Source of the DNA: Demequina muriae
Lineage (GTDB): Bacteria; Actinomycetota; Actinomycetes; Actinomycetales; Demequinaceae
DNA: 64,000 nucleotides
Assembly (NCBI RefSeq): GCF_030418295.1
Contig: NZ_JAUHQA010000001.1
Location: forward strand, 186,001-250,000
Direction of reading: 5' to 3'
Part shown: piece by piece, positions 23,802 to 33,700 of the stretch
How the letters are laid out: each line of letters opens with the position of its first letter
Numbering within the stretch: position 1 is the stretch's first letter
Notes under the pieces: generated by a model
What the model was told of the DNA's origin: nothing
The model's input: only the letters and a program-made list of their open reading frames with translations
The model's database searches: none
Position numbers and translations under genes: made by a program

Positions 23802-24593
23802 ATGACCGCGTCCCCGTCCCCACACCGTCGCACCCCGGCCTGGTGGGTGCCCGTGATGATCGTGGCGATCGCCGCGGTCGCCATCGTGCTGGTGCTCGTG
23901 GTCCAGCGTCCCGAGAGCCCATCCGGGACTGCCGCGCCGCCGCCGGCGAGCGCGACCCCGACCGCCACGGAGGTCGCGGACCCGCCCACGGCTGAGGACG
24001 CCCCCACGGCGGTGGGCGGCGAGGACGCGCCGGACCTGTCGGCGGCCGAACGTCGTGACCCGGAAGACCTGCTCGCCTACGGGGACGTGGATGCCCCCGT
24101 CGTCCTGGTCGTGTTCTCGGACTATCAGTGCCCCTACTGCGCCAAGTGGAGCGCGGACACCCTCCCGACGCTGCGCGAGTACGCCGAGGCCGGGGACCTG
24201 CGCATCGAGTTCCGCGACGTCAACGTGTTCGGCGATGCCTCTGTGCGGGGCTCGCGTGCCGCCTACGCCGCCGCGATGCAGGGAGAGTTCACGGCGATGC
24301 ACGATGCGCTGTTCGCAGACGGCATGGCGCGTGCCGGCACCCAGCTGACCGACGACGCGCTCCTGACGCTGGCGGCGGACCTCGGTCTCGACGCTTCACA
24401 GTTCGAGGAGGACTACCGCTCGCAGGCCACCGCGGACGAGGTGGCGCGCAACCAGCAGCTCGGGCTCGATCTCGGCGTGTACTCGACGCCCGCCTTCGTT
24501 CTCGACGGGCAGCCGATCGTCGGGGCGCAGCCGACCGCCGTGTTCGTCGATCTCCTCGACGCGGCCCTCGAATCCGCACCCCGGGGCGACTAG
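23802..24593 (+). CDS. Membrane-anchored DsbA-like thiol oxidoreductase
   Basis: Forms or reshuffles disulfides outside the membrane. The 263-residue protein has one N-terminal membrane segment (about 12-35), a Pro/Ala/Thr linker to about 75 and a thioredoxin fold of the DsbA type. The active site is DYQCPYCAKW, and the cis-proline is in YSTPAFVLDG. An AAGGAG site precedes the ATG. It is first in an operon with a CcdA-like protein, which could supply electrons, and lies directly downstream of the BlaI-type operator. Confidence 0.92.
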   Translation: MTASPSPHRRTPAWWVPVMIVAIAAVAIVLVLVVQRPESPSGTAAPPPASATPTATEVADPPTAEDAPTAVGGEDAPDLSAAERRDPEDLLAYGDVDAPVVLVVFSDYQCPYCAKWSADTLPTLREYAEAGDLRIEFRDVNVFGDASVRGSRAAYAAAMQGEFTAMHDALFADGMARAGTQLTDDALLTLAADLGLDASQFEEDYRSQATADEVARNQQLGLDLGVYSTPAFVLDGQPIVGAQPTAVFVDLLDAALESAPRGD

Positions 24594-24596
24594 CCG

Positions 24597-25529
24597 ATGG
24601 AGATCGGACTCGTCGCAGCCTTCCTCGGGGGCGCATTGGCGCTGCTCAGCCCCTGCGGGGCGCTGCTCCTGCCGGCCTACTTCGCCTCCCGCGTGGGGCA
24701 CGGCTCCCGACGCCTCGTGCACGGGCTCGTGTTCTACCTCGGCATCGCGGCCGTGCTCGTGCCCCTCGGCGCGGGTGCCGGCGTGCTGGGACGGCTGTTC
24801 GCGACGCACCGCGAGGCCATGGTGATCGGCACCGCCGCGGTTCTGGTCATCACCGGGATCGCCCAGGCTGCCGGGTGGGGCTTCGACGTCTCCCGGGTGC
24901 TTCCCGGAGCCCGCTCGGTCCAGACGCGCGCCGCGCACAGCGTCGGGATCGTACGAACGTTCCTGCTCGGCGCGGTGGGCGGCGTCGCGGGATTCTGCGC
25001 GGGACCCATCCTCGGTGCCGTGCTCACCGTCGCGGCCGCGCAGGACGATGTGCTGGCCGCCAGCAGTCTCCTCGCGGCGTACGCTGCCGGCATCGTCGCG
25101 CCGATGCTCGTACTCGCCGCAACGTGGGATCGGCTGGGCACGCGCGGACGGTCGGTGCTGCGGGGCCGGGCGTTCCGCGCATTCGGACGCATGTGGCACT
25201 CGACGTCGGTGATCACCGGCGCGCTTATGATCACACTCGGCGCCGCGTTCTGGGCCACGAACGGGCTCGTGTCCGCGCCGTCCCTGGTGCCAGCCGACGC
25301 TCAGGCATCTCTCCAGGCTGCCGCATCGTCCCTCACCGGACCGGGGGCGGACGTCGCGCTGATCGTGGCCGCCACGGCCGCCGCGCTCCTCGCGTGGCGC
25401 CATGTCGTGCGTCGCCGTGCAGCGAGTGTGACCGCGACTGCAAGCGCGACGGAGAACGAGACCGCGCCGGACGCACCACCCGACCGGCGCTCCGCGGCTG
25501 GCAGCGCCCGGGCCCGGAGAGACACGTGA
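24597..25529 (+). CDS. CcdA/DsbD-like thiol-reductant membrane transporter
   Basis: 310 residues with about six membrane segments and a charged, low-complexity tail. The two conserved cysteines appear in LLSPCGALLLPAYF and GFCAGPILGAV, as in CcdA-type proteins that carry reducing power across the membrane. It begins three bases after the DsbA-like gene and its end overlaps the next gene (GTGA). No cytochrome c maturation genes are nearby, so a partner in periplasm-side thiol chemistry is more likely than haem ligation. Confidence 0.87.
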   Translation: MEIGLVAAFLGGALALLSPCGALLLPAYFASRVGHGSRRLVHGLVFYLGIAAVLVPLGAGAGVLGRLFATHREAMVIGTAAVLVITGIAQAAGWGFDVSRVLPGARSVQTRAAHSVGIVRTFLLGAVGGVAGFCAGPILGAVLTVAAAQDDVLAASSLLAAYAAGIVAPMLVLAATWDRLGTRGRSVLRGRAFRAFGRMWHSTSVITGALMITLGAAFWATNGLVSAPSLVPADAQASLQAAASSLTGPGADVALIVAATAAALLAWRHVVRRRAASVTATASATENETAPDAPPDRRSAAGSARARRDT

Positions 25530-26716
25530 CTCGGCCCCCGCATCGGCCGCCGAGGCGCGCCGTCGCCCTGGCCCTGGCCGCGCTGGTCCTGGCCGGATGT
25601 GCGCCGTCAGACCCCGAGCTCGACGCCGAGCCGACGCCACGGGTCCCGCTCGATGGGAGCCCCGGACCAGCCATGGACCCCGTCCCGGTCGACACGACCG
25701 GCCTCCGGATGCCGCTCCAGCTCGACGGCTCCGACGCCGTGGACCCGGGCTGGGAGGTCGACCCGCATCACCTGGAGGGCATCTTCCTCGCCCCGGTCGA
25801 GTCCGATGGGGCCCTCGCGTTCACGCCCATCGATTCGGACGGCACGGCGCTGTGGACGGCGAGGCGGCCGCTCGCGTGCGCGGGCTTCACCCTCACCCTC
25901 GGGGCCGACGGTGCGCCGCTGGCCGTCCTCAATGACTCGACGCCCACCGCTGACGCGCTGTCGGCGACCACCGCCACCGCGTACGACCTCCGCACCGGCG
26001 AACGCGTGTGGGGACCCGTGGACGTGCCGGGACCGCATCAGGGTCCGGGCCTGGTGTACGCCTCTCCGCCCGCGGAGGCGATGGGCGAGACCGGTCCTCG
26101 CCTCGCGCTTGATGCCGCCTCGGGGCGCGTCATCGCGGACGAGCGGGATGGCACGGCTCGCGTCGTGGCCGAGCGTCACGGCACCGTGGTGCTGCAGGAG
26201 GGCGACCAGCTGCGAGCCACCGAGGGTGACCGCGTCTTGTGGGAGATCCCCGTGCCTGAGGGAGTGGACCGCGCCCAGTCCCCGCCGGGTCAGTCCCTGG
26301 CCGGCGCCATGCTGGCGCTGAGGACCGCCGACGAGCGCTCGACCATCGTCGATCTCACGACCGGCGCCGTGGTCGCCACCGACGTCACGAGTGCGGCATG
26401 GGATGCGACCACAGGGACGCTCGTCGCCACGGATGGCACACGAGCGTGGGCCGTCGATGCGCAGACCGGAGAGACCTCCTGGGACGTTCCGGCGTCCCCC
26501 GACGCACGCATCGTCTCTGCTGGAGGCGCCCAGGCCTATCTGCGCGACGGCGACACCATCCACGTTCACAACACGCTCACCGGTGCCGCCAATCCTGGCT
26601 ACGAACCCGCGATGGAGGGGACCATCGCGGTCCCACGCGCCATCGCCACGACAGGCGCCGCCACCTTCGCTCACGAGGGCGGCGTGTTGCTCGCGACCAC
26701 CCCGACGCTCCCCTGA
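25526..26716 (+). CDS. Lipoprotein with PQQ-like beta-propeller repeats
   Basis: Lipid-anchored extracellular protein, 396 residues from the GTG overlapping the ccdA-like stop. A signal peptide with lipobox LVLAGC (about residues 20-25) is followed by repeated short strands such as TAYDLRTGERVWG, ALDAASGRVIADE, VDLTTGAVVATD and WAVDAQTGETSWDV, typical of beta-propeller (PQQ-like) repeats. No enzyme motif is visible; it may be a binding or sensing partner of the redox operon. Confidence 0.8.
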   Translation: MTRPPHRPPRRAVALALAALVLAGCAPSDPELDAEPTPRVPLDGSPGPAMDPVPVDTTGLRMPLQLDGSDAVDPGWEVDPHHLEGIFLAPVESDGALAFTPIDSDGTALWTARRPLACAGFTLTLGADGAPLAVLNDSTPTADALSATTATAYDLRTGERVWGPVDVPGPHQGPGLVYASPPAEAMGETGPRLALDAASGRVIADERDGTARVVAERHGTVVLQEGDQLRATEGDRVLWEIPVPEGVDRAQSPPGQSLAGAMLALRTADERSTIVDLTTGAVVATDVTSAAWDATTGTLVATDGTRAWAVDAQTGETSWDVPASPDARIVSAGGAQAYLRDGDTIHVHNTLTGAANPGYEPAMEGTIAVPRAIATTGAATFAHEGGVLLATTPTLP

Positions 26717-26746
26717 GTCCCGACCGGGACGTCCCTGTGGCGGGAC
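26717..26746. terminator. Two short hairpins between convergent genes
   Basis: GTCCC-GACC-GGGAC (26717-26730) and GTCCC-TGTGGC-GGGAC (26731-26746) lie in the 51-base gap between the lipoprotein gene and the end of dnaE. They may end transcription from both sides; no U-run supports a classical intrinsic terminator. Confidence 0.45.
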
Positions 26747-26767
26747 GCGCGGTGGGTGCAGACCGAT

Positions 26768-29700
26768 CTAGGCCGGAGCGAGGCAGCTGGGACCGAACGC
26801 TGCCTTGAGATCTCCGAACAGCGCGCTCGACCGGTCGACCCGGAACTCGTCTCCGAGGCGCATGGTGATCGACTCGCCGCTGCCGGTGAGCACCATGCGC
26901 ACCTCGACGGAGCCGGGATGCGAGCGCAGAATGCTCTTGATCTCCTCGACCATCGCAGGGTTGACCCGCGTGGCCGGCAGCGTGATCGAGACCGGCGAGT
27001 TGTCCACCACCGTGAGGTTGGGCACGCGCAGCTCGACGGCGCTGAACTGCAGTCCGCCGTCGCCGCGCTCCCGGGCACGCGCCTTGATGGTGAGCACCGC
27101 ATCGTCCGCGAGGTCGCGGGCGTAGGTCTCGTAGGTGCGCCCGAAGAAGGAGATCTCGGCCTCGCCGGTGAGGTCCTCGAGGGTCACGATCGCGTAGGCG
27201 TTGCCCGACTTCGCGACCCGGCGGTCGACGCGCGTGACCAGCCCAGCGAACACGACCTGCTGGCCGTCTCCCACGCCGTTGGCGGGCGTCGCCGCGAGGA
27301 TCTGGTGCGTCGCCTCGGAACGGATGATGTGGTCGAGCCCAGCCAACGGGTGGTCCGAGACGTACAGCCCCAGCATGTCCCGCTCGAGGTTGAGCAGCGT
27401 CTTCTTGTCCCACTCCTCGAGAGTGGGCACGAGCACGGTCACTCCCCCGCCCAGCTCGGCATCGCCGCCGAACAGGTCGAACTGCCCCGTGGCCTCCTGG
27501 CGCTTGACCCCCACCACCGAGTCGATGGCCTGCTCGTGGACCGCGTTGAGGGAGCGGCGGGTGTAGCCCATGGAGTCGAAAGCTCCGGCCTTGATGAGCG
27601 AGTCGATCGTGCGCTTGTTGCACACCGTCGCAGGCACCTTGTCCAGGAAGTCCTGGAAGGACTCAAAGGCCCCCTTGGCCTCGCGCGCCTTGATGATCTC
27701 GGCCACCACGTTCGAGCCCACGTTGCGCACGGCGGTGAGGCCGAATCGCACGTCGGTGCCCACGGCGGAGAAGTACGCGATGGACTCGTTCACGTCGGGC
27801 GGCAGCACGGTGATGCCCATGCGGCGACATTCGCCCAGGTACATCGCCGACTTGTCCTTGTCGGTGCCGACCGAGGTGAGCAGCGCCGCCATGAACTCGG
27901 TCGGGTAGTGCGCCTTGAGGTAGGCGGTCCAGAACGACAGCACGCCATAGGCGGCGGTGTGCGCCTTGTTGAACGCATAGTCAGCGAACGGGACCATCGT
28001 GTCCCACAGCTTCTTGATGGCCTCTTCCGAGAACCCGTTCTCGCGCATGCCCGCGCTGAAGGGCTCGAACTCCTTGGCCAGCACCTCAGGCTTCTTCTTG
28101 CCCATCGCGCGCCGCAGCAGGTCGGCGGCGCCCAGCGTGTAGCCGGCGACGATCTGCGCGATCTTCTGGACCTGCTCCTGGTAGACGATCAGCCCGTGGG
28201 TGACCTCGAGGACCTCCTTGAGGGGCGCCTCGAGCTCGGGGTGGATGTAGTCCACCGCCTGACGGCCGTTCTTGCGCTCGGCGTAGTTGGTGTGCGAGTT
28301 CACGCCCATGGGGCCTGGGCGGTACAGCGCGAGCACGGCGGAGATGTCCTCGAACGTGTCCGGGCGCATCTGCCGCAGCAGCTGGCGCATGGCCACGCCG
28401 TCGAGTTGGAATACCCCGAGGGTGTCGCCGCGACCCAGGAGCTTGAACGTCTCCTCGTCCGCGAGCTCGAGGTCCTCGAGCACCAGCGGCTCCTTGCCGT
28501 TGTTCTCGATGTTGTAGAGCGCATCGTCCAGAATCGTGAGGTTGCGCAGCCCCAGGAAGTCCATCTTGACCAGCCCCAGCTCTTCGCACGTGGGGTAGTC
28601 GAACTGGGTGATGACGGCACCGTCCTGCTCGCGGCGCATGATGGGGATGATGTCGATGAGCGGATCGCTCGACATGATCACGCCGGCCGCGTGGACGCCC
28701 CACTGGCGCTTGAGCCCCTCGAGGCCCTGCGCGAGCTCCAGCACCTGCTGAGCGTCGGGATCGGCCTCGATGATGGCCCGGAGGTCGCCGCCCTCGTTGT
28801 ATCGCGGGTGCTTGGTGTCGAACAGCCCGGACAGCGGCATGTCGCGACCCTGCTGCGGCTCGGGGTACGCCTTGGTGAGCTGCTCACCCAGGCTGAACGG
28901 CTTGCCCAGGACTCGCGAGGCGTCCTTGAGCGCCTGCTTGGCCTTGATGGTGCCGTAGGTCGCGATCATCGCGACCTTGTCCTCCCCGTACTTGTCGGAG
29001 ACGTAGCGGATCACCTCGCCGCGCCTGCGCTCGTCGAAGTCGATGTCGAAGTCGGGCTTGGACTCGCGCTCGGGGTTGAGGAACCGCTCGAAGTACAGCT
29101 GGTGCACCAGCGGGTCGATGTCGGTGATGCGCATCGCGTAGGCGGCCATCGAGCCTGCTCCCGAGCCGCGCCCGGGACCCACCCGGATGCCCTGCTCCTT
29201 CGCCCACTTGATGAAGTCCGCGACCACCAGGAAGTACCCGGGGTATCCCTTGTCGGTGATGACCTCGATCTCGGTGTTCGCGCGCTCCTGGACCTCGGTC
29301 GGCACGGCCTCGCCGAACCGCTCGACCAGTCCGCGCTGCACCTCCTTGACGAACCAGGAGTTCTCGTCCTCGCCGGCGGGCACGTCGTAGACCGGCATGT
29401 AGTCGGCCTTGGTGTTGAACTCGACCTCGCACCGCTCGGCGATCTCGACCGTCGAGTCGCACGCCTCGGGCAGCTCGTGCCACAGCTGACGCATCTCAGC
29501 CGAGCTCTTGAGGTAGTACCCGTCGCCGCTGAACGCGAACCGCTTGCCGCCCTGATCGGAGGTGGGCTCATTCAGGTTGGATCCCGACTGGACGCACAGC
29601 AGCGCCTCGTGAGCCGTCGAGTCCTCCTTCTTGACGTAGTGCGAGTCGTTGGTCGCGACCAGCGGGGCGCCGATCTGATGGGCGAGCCGCAGCAGGTCCT

Positions 29701-30310
29701 CGCGCACGCGCTTCTCGAGGTCGAGGTTGTGGTCCATGAGCTCGACGTAGAAGTTCTCGGCGCCGAAGATGTCCTGGAACTCCCCCGCCGCCCGCAGCGC
29801 CTCGTCGTACTGGCCGAGCCGCAGCCGGGTCTGCACCTCGCCCGACGGGCAGCCCGTGGTGGCGATGATGCCCTTGCCGTACCGCTGCAGCAGGTCCCGG
29901 TCCATGCGGGGCTTGTGGAAGTTGCCCTCCAAGGAGGCGTACGAGGACATCCGGAACAGGTTGTGCATGCCCTCGGTGTTCTGCGCCCACATGGTCATGT
30001 GCGTGTACGCGCCGCCTGCCGAGACGTCGTCGGACTCCTGGCCGCGGTCGCCCCACCGCACGCGCGAGCGGTCCTGGCGGGCCGTGCCGGGGGTCAGGTA
30101 GGCCTCGACGCCGATGATCGGCTTGACCCCGTGAGCCTTGCCCTTGGCCCAGAAGTCGTAGGCCCCGAAGATGTACCCGTGGTCCGTCGTGGCGATGGCC
30201 GTCTGGCCCAATTCCTTGGCGTGCGAGAACAGGTCGTCCAGTCGCGCTGCACCGTCCAGCATCGAGTATTCGGTGTGCACATGGAGGTGAACAAAATCGC
30301 TGCCGGACAT
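26768..30310 (-). CDS. dnaE: DNA polymerase III alpha subunit DnaE
   Basis: Replicative polymerase catalytic subunit, 1180 residues, the normal DnaE1 size. It begins with a PHP domain (MSGSDFVHLHVHTEYSMLDG, keeping the metal-binding histidines), then the palm with the catalytic aspartates in PDFDIDFDE at about residue 420, the fingers, a tandem HhH region and a C-terminal OB-fold (VVFAGLVTRVDRRVAKSGN). Start supported by TAGAAT eight bases upstream of the ATG. It diverges from hrpA across two palindromic repeats. Confidence 0.98.
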   Translation of the reverse strand: MSGSDFVHLHVHTEYSMLDGAARLDDLFSHAKELGQTAIATTDHGYIFGAYDFWAKGKAHGVKPIIGVEAYLTPGTARQDRSRVRWGDRGQESDDVSAGGAYTHMTMWAQNTEGMHNLFRMSSYASLEGNFHKPRMDRDLLQRYGKGIIATTGCPSGEVQTRLRLGQYDEALRAAGEFQDIFGAENFYVELMDHNLDLEKRVREDLLRLAHQIGAPLVATNDSHYVKKEDSTAHEALLCVQSGSNLNEPTSDQGGKRFAFSGDGYYLKSSAEMRQLWHELPEACDSTVEIAERCEVEFNTKADYMPVYDVPAGEDENSWFVKEVQRGLVERFGEAVPTEVQERANTEIEVITDKGYPGYFLVVADFIKWAKEQGIRVGPGRGSGAGSMAAYAMRITDIDPLVHQLYFERFLNPERESKPDFDIDFDERRRGEVIRYVSDKYGEDKVAMIATYGTIKAKQALKDASRVLGKPFSLGEQLTKAYPEPQQGRDMPLSGLFDTKHPRYNEGGDLRAIIEADPDAQQVLELAQGLEGLKRQWGVHAAGVIMSSDPLIDIIPIMRREQDGAVITQFDYPTCEELGLVKMDFLGLRNLTILDDALYNIENNGKEPLVLEDLELADEETFKLLGRGDTLGVFQLDGVAMRQLLRQMRPDTFEDISAVLALYRPGPMGVNSHTNYAERKNGRQAVDYIHPELEAPLKEVLEVTHGLIVYQEQVQKIAQIVAGYTLGAADLLRRAMGKKKPEVLAKEFEPFSAGMRENGFSEEAIKKLWDTMVPFADYAFNKAHTAAYGVLSFWTAYLKAHYPTEFMAALLTSVGTDKDKSAMYLGECRRMGITVLPPDVNESIAYFSAVGTDVRFGLTAVRNVGSNVVAEIIKAREAKGAFESFQDFLDKVPATVCNKRTIDSLIKAGAFDSMGYTRRSLNAVHEQAIDSVVGVKRQEATGQFDLFGGDAELGGGVTVLVPTLEEWDKKTLLNLERDMLGLYVSDHPLAGLDHIIRSEATHQILAATPANGVGDGQQVVFAGLVTRVDRRVAKSGNAYAIVTLEDLTGEAEISFFGRTYETYARDLADDAVLTIKARARERGDGGLQFSAVELRVPNLTVVDNSPVSITLPATRVNPAMVEEIKSILRSHPGSVEVRMVLTGSGESITMRLGDEFRVDRSSALFGDLKAAFGPSCLAPA

Positions 30311-30324
30311 GGCAACCGATTCTA
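30311..30324 (-). promoter_or_regulatory. Leaderless -10 element of dnaE
   Basis: TAGAAT at 30319-30324 on the minus strand, eight bases before the ATG; no ribosome-binding site. Confidence 0.5.
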
Positions 30325-30354
30325 GGCGTCCCGACCGACGTCACCCCCCACCTC

Positions 30355-30456
30355 CCCGACACTCCGAACCAATCTGGAGGCGACACGCCGGGGCACCACG
30401 GCCGATGCACGGGCCGGCTCGGCGTGTCGCGCCGGATTGGGGTTCGCAGTGTCGGG
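30355..30456. repeat. REP-like long palindrome, copy 1
   Basis: Outer arms CCCGACACT-C-CGAACC (30355-30370) and GGTTCG-C-AGTGTCGGG (30441-30456) and perfect 11-base inner arms GCGACACGCCG (30380-30390) and CGGCGTGTCGC (30420-30430). The loop holds GGGGCACCACGGCCGATGCA. The RNA or single strand would fold into a hairpin of about 100 bases. A second copy follows 240 bases on. Confidence 0.85.
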
Positions 30457-30598
30457 AGAGTCGCTCGCGCTGGGCTTTACGAGCCACTCCTGCACACCGC
30501 AGTGACGGCTGCGACAGGTGTGACGAGAGTGCCGTCACACGGGTCACGGGTGTCCCACGCGGCACAGGCGTGTGCAGAAGTCGACAGGCATCGCCCCA
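30457..30598. other. Spacer between the two palindromes
   Basis: About 140 bases with further short GTGCCG/CGGCAC and GTGAC/GTCAC inverted motifs but no convincing ORF or promoter. Confidence 0.35.
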
Positions 30599-30690
30599 CA
30601 CTGCGAACCACTTCTCGAGCGACACGCCGGGGCACCACGGCCGATGCGCGGGCTGGCTCGGCGTGTCGCTCCGGATTCGGGTTCGCAGTG
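30599..30690. repeat. REP-like long palindrome, copy 2
   Basis: Perfect 11-base outer arms CACTGCGAACC (30599-30609) and GGTTCGCAGTG (30680-30690) and the same 11-base inner arms GCGACACGCCG (30619-30629) and CGGCGTGTCGC (30659-30669). The loop again reads GGGGCACCACGGCCGATGCG. The strong conservation with copy 1, including the loop, points to a dispersed element family. An 11-base GCGACACGCCG remnant also lies at 39905. Confidence 0.85.
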
Positions 30691-30729
30691 AAGGAGAGAC
30701 GGGTGGTGGGCGGGGACGCGCGGGCTTGG

Positions 30730-30742
30730 GACAATGGTCGGC
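30730..30742 (+). promoter_or_regulatory. Leaderless -10 element of hrpA
   Basis: GACAAT (30730-30735) is seven bases before GTG 30743. It overlaps the in-frame ATG at 30734, arguing against that ATG as start. Confidence 0.45.
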
Positions 30743-33700
30743 GTGAGTGACCCGTCCCCCCGCAGCACGCCTGCCAGCAGTGCGCCCCAGGGCAGTGGTC
30801 GCGACAGCAGTACGGCCGATGCGGGTCCCGGCAAGGCGCCCGATGCGGCAGGCAACGGCTCGGCCGATGCGCGCGCTGGTGCGTCCGGCGAGAAGGCCGG
30901 CACTCGCGGAGGTCGACGTCGTGGACGGCGCCGTGGGCGCGGCTCCGGCACGCCTGCGGCCACGACCGGCGGGGGCACGGCTGACGCCAGCGAGCCGACG
31001 GACGCCACCGGCACCCCGCAGCGAGGCCGTGGCGAGCCGCACCACGGCAGCAAGGGCCGCGACGCCAAGGACCGCGGCCACAGGGGTCGCTCGGCCACGA
31101 AGCAGGGCGGACGCGGCAAGGGCGGGGACCCGCACCGGCCGGTGAGCCGCGCCGCGCTCGAGGCCGCCGCCCGCGCGCGCGAGAACGTGCCTCTCGACCC
31201 GATCGTCTACCCCGAGCAGCTGCCCGTGAGCGCGAGCCGCGAGGAGATCTCGGCGGCGATCCGCGACCACCAGGTGGTGATCGTCGCGGGCGAGACCGGC
31301 TCCGGCAAGACCACGCAGCTGCCCAAGATCGTGCTGGACCTGGGCCGCGGCCGGGCGGGCCAGATCGGCCACACGCAGCCGCGGCGCATCGCGGCCCGCA
31401 CCGTCGCGGAGCGCATCGCGGAGGAGCTCGGCACCACGCTCGGCGAGATTGTCGGCTACCAGGTGCGCTTCACGGACCAGTCGTCGGAGCGCACCCTCGT
31501 CAAGGTCATGACGGACGGCATCCTCCTGGCGCAGATCCAGCGCGACCCGGAGCTGCTCGCGTACGACACGCTCATCATCGACGAGGCGCACGAGCGCAGC
31601 CTCAACATCGACTTCCTGCTGGGCTACCTCACCAACCTGCTGCCGCGGCGCCCCGACCTGAAGGTCATCATCACCTCGGCGACGATCGACTCGGACCGGT
31701 TCGCGAGGCACTTTGCGCCCGGCGGTCCGCTGCCCCCGGTGAGCCTGGACGAGGCGGAGAGCCCAGCCCCCGCATCGGCCGCCGAGAATCCCACCGCACC
31801 GGTGATCGAGGTGACGGGCCGCACCTACCCCGTCGAGATCCGCTACAGCCCGCTCGAGGGCGCCACGCGTGGCGAGGAACGCGACCTCATGACAGGCATC
31901 GTCGACGCGTGCGACGAACTGATGCGCGAGGGTCCGGGTGACATCCTGGTGTTCCTCTCGGGCGAGCGCGAGATCCGCGATGCGGCCGATGCGCTCGCCG
32001 GGAGCCTCGGTCCCCGCGCCCGGGACCCGCGCCACCCCCAGGCGGTGGAGATCATCCCGCTGTACTCGCGGCTCAGCTCTGCGGAGCAGCACCGCGTGTT
32101 CGAGAGCCACGGCACCCGCCGCATCGTGCTCGCCACGAACGTCGCCGAGACCTCGCTGACCGTGCCCGGCATCCACTATGTGGTGGACCCGGGCACCGCG
32201 CGCATCTCCCGCTACTCGAAGGCCACCAAGGTCCAGCGGCTGCCCATCGAGCCGATCAGCCAGGCCAGCGCCAACCAGCGTGCCGGGCGCGCCGGTCGAC
32301 TGGCCGACGGCATCGCGATCCGCCTGTACGCCGAGGAGGACTTCGACAGTCGACCGCAGTTCACCGAACCGGAGATTCTGCGCACGTCGCTGGCGTCGGT
32401 GCTGCTGCAGATGATCGCGGTCGGCGTCGTGACCGGTCCGGAGGACATGGCGCGGTTCCCATTCGTCGAGCCGCCGGACACGCGCTCGATCCGCGATGGC
32501 GTGCAGCTGCTGACCGAGCTCGGCGCACTCGACCTCGGCGACGACGGGCGCACCCGCCTCACCCCGATTGGACGCACCCTGTCCCGCCTGCCGATGGACC
32601 CGCGCCAGGCGCGCATGATCGTCGAGGCGCAGGGGCACGGCGTCGCGCGCGAGGTGGCCATCATCGCCGCGGCCCTCAGCATCCAGGACCCGCGCGAGCG
32701 CCCCGCCGAGGAGCGCGAGAAGGCCGACCAGCTGCACCGCAGGTTCGCGGAGCCCGCATCCGACCTCCTGTCCTACCTGAATCTCTGGGAGTACCTGCGC
32801 GAACAGCGGCACGAACTCTCGAGCAGCGCCTTCCGTCGCAAGTGCCGCGCCGAGTACCTGAACTTTCTGCGCGTGCGCGAGTGGCAGGACGTGGTGGAGC
32901 AGATCCGCCAGACCGCGAAGCCGCTCGGCATCGAGATGGCCCGCAAAGAGGCGCGGCCCGTCGCTCCCAAGGAAGACGACGCCGCCACGTCGAGTCCTGG
33001 TAGTCAGGCGCATCGCTATCTGTGGAACGCCGACGACATTCACCGCTCGATCCTGGCGGGGCTGCTGTCGCAGCTAGGCATGCAGGAGACCGGGGAGCCC
33101 AAGGCCTCTCAGTTCGCCCACCTGCGAGGCGGTGCGCGCGAAGCCGCCGTCAGGCGCGCCAAGAAGCAGGCGCGGAACGACTACCTGGGCGCCCGGGGAG
33201 CGCGCTTCGCGATCTTCCCCGGCTCTCCCCTGTCCAAGAAGCCTCCGGCCTTCGTGATGGCCGCGGAGCTCGTCGAGACCAGCCGCCTGTGGGCGCGCGA
33301 CGTCGCGGCGATCAAGCCCGAGTGGGCCGAGGAGCTCGCGGGGGACCTGGCAAAGCGCACCTATGCCGACCCGCACTGGTCCAAGAAGCGCGGCGCGGCC
33401 GTCGCGACCGAGAAGGTGCTGCTCTACGGGATGCCCATCGTCGCCGATCGCGACGTGCTGTGGGGCCGCATTCGACCCATCGAAGCGCGCGATCTGTTCA
33501 TCCGCCACGCGCTCGTGCAGGGCGAGTGGGAGACGCACCACAGCTTCTGGAAGGACAACCAGCGGCTGCTGGCCGAGGCCGAGGAGCTCGAGGCGCGATC
33601 GCGCACGCGCGGCCTGCTGGTGGACGACGAGGCGCTGTTCGACTTCTATGACGAGCGCGTTCCGGACACCGTGGTCTCCGCCCGGCACTTCGACCGGTGG

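Noticed and set aside
24128..25525. Upstream extension of the lipoprotein frame
   Set aside because: It overlaps the DsbA-like and CcdA-like genes in another phase; the lipobox signal peptide fixes the start at 25526.
26756..30325. Plus-strand reading frame of about 1189 codons across dnaE
   Set aside because: It mirrors dnaE, has no recognisable domain and no start site; it is a GC-driven antisense frame.
30341..33043. Minus-strand reading frame of about 900 codons over hrpA and the palindromes
   Set aside because: It runs through the palindromic repeats and the helicase core in antisense and has no domain.
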